Source of the DNA: Schizophyllum amplum
Lineage: Eukaryota; Basidiomycota; Agaricomycetes; Agaricales; Schizophyllaceae
NCBI GenBank assembly: GCA_007026445.1
Contig: VDMD01000006.1
Coordinates: 1,054,001-1,118,000 of the forward strand
DNA: 64,000 bases
Direction of reading: 5' to 3'
Shown here: piece after piece, positions 57,394 to 64,000 of the stretch
Position numbering within the stretch: position 1 is the first letter of the stretch
Layout: each line of letters starts with the position of its first letter
Program-made: the position numbers and the translations under genes
Notes under the pieces: model-generated
Seen by the model: only the letters and a program-made list of their open reading frames with translations
Told to the model about the DNA's origin: nothing
Databases searched by the model: none

Positions 57394-59107
57394 ATGTCGC
57401 AGTTGGCGCCCATCGTATGCGACAATGGAACCGGATTCTCGAAAATTGGGTACGAGATCAGCTGGATTGCACCGAATACGCGCTCATCGCCGCCCTCAGG
57501 TTCGCCGGGAACTCTGACCCATCATAGTGAGTGCAGGACCCAAGCCGTACGCGTCAAGCAGCTCACCACGCATTTCGAAGTGTATTCCCTACCGCGATAG
57601 CCGCGCGCGGCTCATCCACCCAAACCTCCCGCGCACCCGCTGTCCCTTCCAAGCCCGGCCATCTCGCATCCAAGCGAGGGGTCGAGGATCTTGATTTCTT
57701 CATCGGCGACGAGGCCCTCGCAAATGCCCGCACCCCTGGCTACGGCGTGCACTACCCCATCCGCCACGGCATGATTGACAACTGGGACTACATGGAGCGC
57801 TACTGGGAGCAGACGATCTTCAAGTACCTGCGCGCCGAACCCGAGGATCACTACTTCCTCCTCGTGCGTGCATTGCCTACTCGTGTGTCCCACCCTCGTC
57901 TCACTCTACACGCAGACCGAGCCGCCCCTCAACCCGCCCGAAAACCGAGAGCAGACCGCGGAGATCTTCTTCGAATCCTTCAACATCAAGGGCCTCTACA
58001 TCGCCGTGCAGGCCGTGCTCGCCCTCGCCGCGTCCTGGTCTTCTAACCGCGTCACCGACCGCACGCTCACCGGCACCGTCATTGACTCCGGCGACGGTGT
58101 CACGCACGTTATCCCCTGCGCGGAGGGCTATGTCATTGGCAGCGCTATCAAGCACATCCCCATCGCCGGCCGCGACATCACGCAGTTCGTGCTCAACCTG
58201 CTGCGCGAGCGTGGCGAGCTGGCCGCGGTGCCGTCGGAGGATCACATGAAAATTGCGAGCAAGGTTAAGGAGAACTACAGCTACGTGTGCCAGGATATCG
58301 TGAAGGAGTTCCGCAAGTACGACGCGGAGCCCTACAAGCACTTTGAGCGGTTCGATGGCGAGCATTCCGTGACGGGGAAGGTGTGAAGCTTTCATATTTG
58401 TATCTGGCTGGTGACTGACGATTGTTGCAGAAATACTCTGTCGACGTTGGCTACGAGCGCTTCCTGGCACCCGAGATCTTCTTCAACCCGGAGATCTACT
58501 CGTCTGACTTCCTGGACCCGCTGCCCGAAGTTGTCGATGGCGTTATCCAGCAGTCGCCTATTGATGTCAGGCGAGGATTGTACAAGGTGCGTGGCTCTTG
58601 CCTGTATATCAGCCTTCCACTGACGTGAATGCGTAGAACATTGTGCTCTCCGGCGGCTCGACGATGTTCCAGCACTTCGGACAACGTTTGAAGCGCGACC
58701 TGAAGCAGCTCGTGGATCGCCGACTGGACGCCAGCTCTCTGGCGAGCGGCAGCTACATGAAGGTATTTCGTGTTCTCCACGTCGTACTTCACTCCCTAAA
58801 CACAGTCTTGCAGTCATCTGGCGTCGAGGTTGATGTTATTTCCCATAAGCGTCAACGGTTCGTTTTGTGCCCTGAACGTCTCAGAGTCGTTCTGACCTTA
58901 AGCACAGCTACGCCGTTTGGTACGGAGGATCCCTGCTGGCATCATTGGTCAGTCTTTTGCGCATTACTGACCCCCCATTCCGTGTCTTCCACTTACTGAT
59001 CTATCTTTCAGCCCGAATTCTACACCTCCTGCCACACGAAGGCGCAGTACGACGAGATTGGCCCGAGTATATGCCGCCGCTACCAGATATTCGGCAGTGC
59101 GACGTAG
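57394..59107 (+). CDS. ARP3: Actin-related protein 3 (Arp2/3 complex)
   Basis: [20 protein letters not shown] opens the actin fold with the phosphate-1 motif DNGTG. Two short introns near the start must be removed to read [20 protein letters not shown]. Later conserved blocks are [102 protein letters not shown] (phosphate-2), [19 protein letters not shown] and [19 protein letters not shown], with the C-terminus YQIFGSAT. The FIGDEAL and GRDIT variants and insert positions match Arp3 rather than conventional actin. It is one of the two actin-like subunits that nucleate branched filaments in the Arp2/3 complex. Confidence 0.97.
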
Positions 59108-59737
59108 CGTGTTACACGAAGAATGTATATTATTGAGTGGAAGGAATTTGGCATGCTGTCTCGTCGGTTTATGTGCTCTGTCTTTGCTTGTCCGTCAAGA
59201 GTTTGCGCATCGTTGAGTCCAGCTTTACGAGTCGTGAGAATACTGTCACGTGTTTGCTCGAAGTTGAAGTTCGCCGCGACCGCGATGATGACCGAGAGTG
59301 TCTTGAAGGCATCTCCCCTTTCATGCTGAGCGCACGTTACGTTCATGCCCCTTGTGGCTTGCATGATCAGTGCTGAGTGCATGTTGACTGACGGTTCGGT
59401 CACGAAATGCGGCGCCAAGATTCAGGGTATGCTTGATGTAAGTTTAACAAGGGGTGTTATGAAAAATTGTCGCAAGCACTTCCTGTCTCCAGAGAGCTTG
59501 CTCTGCTAACTTGCACGACGCCGCCGCGTCTGTGAGAGCAGCGGCACGCGCCGCCAATTGCGCCGCGGGCTCCGGACCGGCACCGTTGAAGTGAAGATTC
59601 ACATGTGAATTCCGGTCACCCTGCTCCCCGCCCCCGCATAAAGCTCGACAAATGAGAATCGAGCAGTTGGCTGATACGCTTCAGCGCTCTTGTATCCCTC
59701 TATTACTACCTCCCCCTCAGCCAGTTTGCAGCAGATC
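59108..59737. other. Intergenic, no gene seen
   Basis: The 3' flank of ARP3 and upstream region of the acyl-CoA dehydrogenase fusion. No supported gene or repeat. Confidence 0.5.
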
Positions 59738-61706
59738 ATGGCGGCGACGAAGCAAATATCCCTCGAAGAGCTCGCGAAGCACAACAAACAGGGCGACTTG
59801 GTGCGTAAACCCCGGCCGCATCCATGGACGCAGGTCGCTGATGCCCTCGCCAGTGGGTTGCAGTGGACGCTAAGGTATACGACCTATCCCGCTTTGCAGC
59901 CATGCATCCGGGCGGTCTGTCGGTCCTGGTAGATGAAGATGTCGGTGCGTGTGTGCGTCCCACCCAAGGAGAGCACCTTACTGACGTGTCCTCTTCCCTT
60001 AGCTGGCAAGGACGCGACGGAGGCGTTCTACAGTCTTCACCGGCACGAAGTCCTCCAGCGTCCCCAGTACGCACGGCTGCAGATCGGCGTGCTCGAGGGG
60101 GCGCGCGCCAAGATCGCTCTCCGCGAGCCAGGCGCGGTCAGCCTAGTGCCGTACGCCGAGCCGACGTGGTTGGCGCCCGGGTACCACAGCCCGTACTACA
60201 AAGACTACCATCGCAAGTTCCAGACCGCGTTCCGCAAGTTCATAGAGGAGGTTGTGCTGCCTGACGCGCAGGCGCGGGAGGAGGATGGCAAGCGCCCCTC
60301 ACAGCATGTCTTCGACGAGATGGCGAAGCAGAATATCCTTGCGCTGCGCATGGGTCCGGGGAAGCACTTGCAGGGCAAGGTAATCATGGGGGGAGTGGTG
60401 AAACCAGAGGAGGTACGTCGCGCACCGGCAGGGGTATCGTACCACTGACACGTCTCTAGTTCGACCACTTCCACGAGCTTATCATGGCTCAGGAGTCCGC
60501 ACGCATTCAGGCCCGCGGCTACTATGATGGACTGGGTGGCGGTGTAAGTCTCTTTCACAAATTGTGTGGTATAGGTTGATACTCACAGTACGTTGCAGAC
60601 CTACATTGGTCTCCCACCTGTGGTCAACTTTGCCAAGCCCCATATTCGGGAAAAGGTCACGGCAGAGGTCCTCACTGGCAAGAAATTCATCTGCCTTGCG
60701 ATTACGGAGGCCTTCGCAGGCTCCGACGTCGCTGGCCTGCGGTGCCATGCAAAGAAAGTTCAGGGCGGATGGCGCGTAACGGGAACCAAGGTTAGTCAGG
60801 CCCTCGTCACTTAGTGCAACAAAGCTCGTATCTAATTCGCAACAGAAATGGATCACCAATGCGACTTTCAGTGATTACTTCACAACCGGCTGCCGCACTG
60901 ACAAGGGCGGCCTCGTCGTGCTCCTCATCGAGCGCGGAGAGGGCGTCGAGACGAAGCCTATTAAGACGTCGTATTCGACCTCCGCGGGTACCGGGTACAT
61001 CACTTTCGACAATGTTTTCGTGCCGGAGGACCATCTGTTGGGCGAAGAGAACAAGGGGTTGCAGGTTATACTGTCGAACTTCAACCATGAGCGGTCAGTT
61101 CACAAGCCTTCCGTCATTGGCCTAGCGCTGACGACACCTCAGATGGGGTATGACGGCCGGCAGCATTGGCGCACAGCGCTGCATCGTCGAGGAGTGTCTC
61201 AAGTATGCTTCTTTACTAGTCTATTGGCATTGAGCACCATACTTACCTCGTCCAGGTGGACCACTCAGCGTAAGGTCTTCGGCAAGCCGCTCATCTCGCA
61301 GGCCGTCGTGCGCGCGAAGATCGCAGCCATGATCGCTCGCGTCGAGAGCGCGCAGAACTGGATCGAGAACGTCACGTACCAGATGAACAACATGAGCTAC
61401 CGGGAGCAGGCGGACAAGCTCGCGGGGCAGATCGCGTTCTGCAAGATGTACGCGACGCGGACGGCGCAGGAAACGGCGACGGACGCGGTGCAGATCTTTG
61501 GTGGTCGGGGTATCACGAAGACGGGGATGGGCAAGTTCATTGAGCATGTGAGTCCTCGTGTGGGTGTGGCGAGCGGTTGCTGACGAGAAGTGCAGTACCA
61601 TCGCACGGTGCCGTTTGACGCGATATTGGGCGGTGCGGAGGACGTCCTTGGTGACCTTGGTGTACGACAGGCGTTGAGGAAGATGCCGAAGGACGCGAGA
61701 CTGTAA
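59738..61706 (+). CDS. Cytochrome b5 - acyl-CoA dehydrogenase fusion
   Basis: The first exon ends GDL; after an intron, WVAVDAKVYDLSRFAAMHPG and the later LHRHEVL give a cytochrome b5 domain with the axial heme histidines (HPGG and the following His). The rest is an acyl-CoA dehydrogenase: FRKFIEEVVLPDAQAREEDG, ALRMGPGK, ITEAFAGSDVAGLRCHAKK, TGTKKWITN, TFDNVFVPEDHLLGEENKG, TTQRKVFGKPLISQAVVRAK and DAVQIFGGRGITKTGMGKF. Such b5-ACAD fusions are known in fungi, where the heme domain may relay electrons from the flavin. There is no C-terminal SKL/AKL; the N-terminus lacks a clear mitochondrial presequence, so the compartment is uncertain. A correct model needs about seven introns. Confidence 0.93.
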
Positions 61707-62474
61707 GCTCTGTAAGGATGGTGGATATGGTGCCTCGGACTGTGTTTGACCAGAGTAATGTATGTAAATTATACGCCCAACCTCGTGATCTGTTCGGATA
61801 CAACGTGCAGTGTACTGAGAACTTGCTGAGTACTGAAGCTGACGCTTGGGTCCATGTACCTCGCAAGCAGTAAAGTTGCCATTTCGGGAATCCAAAGCAC
61901 TGTGGGTCCAGGAACTTCGATCCATGATCGGACCGGTTGCAAACAACCATCAAACGCGCACGTGGTCCCAAACAGAACTAAGAACTTCAGCCTGGCTTTA
62001 CCTGACATCGCCACCCTTCCACGACGACTCACTGCTTCACTCTTTGTCGTCAGCGCATGTCTAGGCTAGTCCCCAACTTTTCACCTTCAACGGCAAAACT
62101 TGAGCCTTGACACCAGCGCTCGTGAACCGCGTTGGGATGGGACTGGGAGGGCACGCTCTGCATCACTGGCCGCCCACTGAGCTCAACGTTGACATCCCTA
62201 GAAGGCTATACCCATTGAGTTACCCAGATCTCTCAAACAGTTTCTGTCGGCGCTAGTTCAGCGCTCAGGTCCTATTATGCACCGCTTCATGAATGCATCT
62301 CGAGGACGAGATGGCAGCTCGCTTCGTATATGACGGAATCAACTTCGACGGGCGCTGGAAGGTTCGCTGCACTTCCCTACAGATAGGCGGGCGCCTCAAA
62401 CCCTCAAATACAAGTAAGCCCCCAGTCGGTTCCTCTCGCGCATCGGCCTTCCAAGGATCTCTCGCAAAGCTGGC
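61707..62474. other. Intergenic, no gene seen
   Basis: The 3' flank of the b5-ACAD gene and promoter of the disrupted secreted-protein gene. Nothing further recognised. Confidence 0.45.
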
Positions 62475-62986
62475 ATGGATCGGCCGCTAATCCTATTCCT
62501 CTGTTTCCTTGCTTGCTTCGCTCGCACTGCGCTCGCTGCCTTGACGGACGAGACGATCTCCGACACGAACGACACGCTCCAGTACACCCCACTGGACATC
62601 TGGAAGAGCCAGACATGCCAAAATGACCGCTGTCCTCCCGACGGAGAGCAGCAAACTTGGCACGGGGCTATCTATTATTCAGTCTCGAAAGAGCCTATCA
62701 ACCTCAGCTTTGACTTCCACGGTGAGCTTCTGCCCACTACGCACGGGTCGCCCGGGACTCGGACATGCAGCTAAACGCTTTCAGGCGTCTCCTTGCGCGT
62801 CTATCTCACCCTTCCCGGAACAAACCACGCTCTGCCATTGACCACATGCAACTTCACCCTCGATGGGCAGCAAGTGTTTGCCAAGGACGGCAACGAAACC
62901 GGTAGCTACTCCTATGTTGCCTCCGAGCCCGGCTGGCAGTACAATCAAATGGTCTTTACAAGTGAAACCCTGAGTAACGAACCACA
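62475..62986 (+). pseudogene. Secreted-protein gene interrupted by a retrotransposon
   Basis: The ATG at 62475 gives MDRPLILFLCFLACFARTAL, a signal peptide, and exon 1 to 62721. After a short intron, exon 2 from 62785 encodes VSLRVYLTLPGTNHALPLTT, CNFTLDGQQVF and YSYVASEPGWQYNQMVFTSE. These are typical of the beta-rich ectodomain of secreted or single-pass Agaricomycete proteins (a pattern like NVPVFSSDSLSNGEHTL). The coding sequence stops being conserved at 62986, exactly where a copia LTR begins, so the allele is broken; the remainder presumably lies beyond the element, outside the window. Confidence 0.72.
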
Positions 62987-63279
62987 TGTTAGAATATATT
63001 CATCTCTGCGCACATATGCGCCCATAGGTTTCCTTTTACGGACTTATCTCCGATAGATACTTCGATCGTCTCGACGACGCGCCTCAGCTTTTACCTTCAT
63101 CGCTGAGGCGTGAGTTATATTTCCTACGCATACCTTACACCTATACTAACGTCCCTGTAGTCACACGCGACTTGTATAGGTACGGTAGCACACACAGAAC
63201 TAGCTTTTACCTTCATCGCTGAGGCTCACACGCGACTTGTATAGGTCCCTCGGAATCTCCTCGCTCGTACCTCTTGTCA
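62987..63279 (+). repeat. 5' LTR with an intron-like segment and its spliced duplicate
   Basis: About 293 bp, TGTTAG at the start and CTTGTCA before the primer-binding site. It contains block A (63086-63109, 24 bp) and block B (63161-63181, 21 bp) separated by 51 bp, and again block A (63202-63225) and block B (63226-63246) directly joined. Boundaries are inferred because the 3' LTR lies outside the window. Confidence 0.7.
63110..63160 (+). other. Intron-like insertion between duplicated blocks in the LTR
   Basis: The 51 bases start GTGAGT, contain TACTAAC (a consensus branch point) 12 bases before the end, and finish CTGTAG. They are absent from the second copy of the flanking sequences, where the two blocks join precisely at these ends. 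Confidence 0.8.
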
Positions 63280-63293
63280 GGTTATGAGCCCCG
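63280..63293 (+). promoter_or_regulatory. Primer-binding site complementary to the initiator tRNA-Met anticodon arm
   Basis: GGTTATGAGCCCCG is the reverse complement of CGGGGCTCATAACC, the form of the initiator tRNA anticodon arm. Drosophila copia and yeast Ty5 are known to prime from a half-tRNA of initiator Met cut in that loop. Confidence 0.6.
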
Positions 63294-63304
63294 ACAGTTC
63301 CAAC

Positions 63305-64000
63305 ATGTCCATCCAAACAGTCAAGATCGACACCCCTCTGAAGTGCAAGGACGACGGTACGAACTGGCCCCGCTACAAGGAGGTCACAGTTCAGAAGATC
63401 AAGAAGATCACCGGACTCGCGCGCCATCTGCGCGGCACGCCGAAACCGGCGCATCCTGTCTACGACAAGGACAAGCGCCAGTGGTTCAAGAGCACCGACT
63501 TGGAGTCGGATTCAGAGGAGGACGATTCGGATAGTAGCGAGGACGAGGAACCTGCCGCAGCAGGCGCCGCAGCAACAACGTCGCCGGCGCAAGTGCCATT
63601 ACCCCCCACCCCCACTCCACTCAGCGACGCTGCCCATGAAGAGTTGCTCGACGCGCTCGACACGTGGGAGCAGCGCGAAGCCCAGATGCGCGACATCATC
63701 TACACGTCGGTGTCGAACGCTACGTTCACCGAGATCAAGGGGCGCGCGACCGCGAAGGACGTGTGGGAAGCGCTGGTGAGCAAGTTCGAGAACGTCGATA
63801 ACGTCGCCATCCGCACGCAGCTTTACCGGCAGCTCAACGCCATGAAGTGCGTTGAGGGCGATAACGTCCGCGCGCATCTCGCGTCTATGGAGGACCTGTT
63901 TGATCGCCTCGAGCAGCTCGGCATGACCTTGGGCGAGACGGAGCGCATCGAGCTTATGAAGGAGTCCATCCCCGACACGTACCGGACCATCATTACGCAG
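63305..64000 (+). CDS. Copia gag polyprotein, N-terminal part (runs off the window)
   Basis: ATG at 63305 (MSIQTVKIDTPLKCKDDGTN); an in-frame ATG at 63284 lies inside the primer-binding site and is less likely. The first third holds GTNWPRYKEVTVQK (UBN2/DUF4219-like start), an acidic Ser/Glu/Asp spacer and a Pro-rich stretch. Then comes the gag core: WEQREAQMRDIIYTSVSNAT, ATAKDVWEALVSKFEN, LYRQLNAMKCVEGDNVRAHL and LEQLGMTLGETERIELM. This is the copia-type gag order. The frame is open to the last base (232 codons), so protease, integrase and reverse transcriptase, if present, are downstream of the window. Confidence 0.88.
   Translation, partial: MSIQTVKIDTPLKCKDDGTNWPRYKEVTVQKIKKITGLARHLRGTPKPAHPVYDKDKRQWFKSTDLESDSEEDDSDSSEDEEPAAAGAAATTSPAQVPLPPTPTPLSDAAHEELLDALDTWEQREAQMRDIIYTSVSNATFTEIKGRATAKDVWEALVSKFENVDNVAIRTQLYRQLNAMKCVEGDNVRAHLASMEDLFDRLEQLGMTLGETERIELMKESIPDTYRTIITQ

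Larger units (their letters stand above)
62987..64000 (+). mobile_element. Ty1/copia-type LTR retrotransposon, 5' part
   Basis: The element begins TGTTAGAATATATTC (a common copia LTR start) right after the host gene's coding sequence; the preceding CCACA (62982-62986) is a candidate target-site duplication. The left LTR runs to about 63279, a primer-binding site follows, then gag. The element continues past the window, so its 3' LTR and integrity cannot be judged. Confidence 0.85.

Overview
The window looks like nuclear DNA of a filamentous basidiomycete, most likely a wood-decaying Agaricomycete of polypore type. The signs are densely packed genes with many 45-60 nt GT-AG introns and CTNAC-like branch points, an SC15-type secreted hyphal protein, an AA9 lytic polysaccharide monooxygenase, an HAK potassium transporter, a cytochrome b5/acyl-CoA dehydrogenase fusion, and BTB proteins of a mushroom-type family. 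The genus cannot be fixed from sequence alone. All exon joins given here were made by hand from splice-site consensus, reading frame and family conservation.

Layout. 0-12 kb: an SC15-like secreted protein, a U2 snRNA gene, the 51 kDa FMN/NADH subunit of respiratory complex I, an F-box/leucine-rich-repeat protein and a saccharopine dehydrogenase-like membrane oxidoreductase. 12-22.4 kb: a BTB-rich block with two paralogous genes (minus strand) that each encode two BTB modules separated by a cysteine cluster. One of them is frameshifted. Between them lies a transthyretin/5-hydroxyisourate hydrolase-like gene that has lost its catalytic residues. A peroxisomal MaoC-type hydratase and a single BTB-like gene follow. 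22.9-45.8 kb: a vacuolar Ca2+/H+ exchanger, a low-complexity protein, a DUF1295 membrane protein, a type-B carboxylesterase, a multi-pass membrane protein, a helical unknown, an AA9 LPMO, a C3HC zinc-finger (Rsm1/NIPA-like) protein and an alpha/beta hydrolase. 46-62 kb: ATG17, an SDR, an epimerase, an aldo-keto reductase, the HAK transporter, ARP3 and the b5-ACAD fusion. 62.5-64 kb: a secreted-protein gene interrupted by a Ty1/copia-type retrotransposon that runs off the end of the window.

Mobile DNA. Besides the copia element there are three non-autonomous terminal-inverted-repeat elements: 535 bp at 12 kb and 592 bp at 44.3 kb, both flanked by TA, and 245 bp at 41.5 kb, possibly flanked by CTA. 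The 592 bp element fills most of the divergent promoter between the C3HC gene and the hydrolase.

Most unusual observation. The left LTR of the copia element contains a 24 + 21 bp segment twice. In the first copy the two blocks are separated by 51 bp with every hallmark of a spliceosomal intron (GTGAGT, TACTAAC, TAG). In the second copy they are joined exactly at the predicted splice junction. It reads as an unspliced copy followed by a spliced copy inside one LTR.
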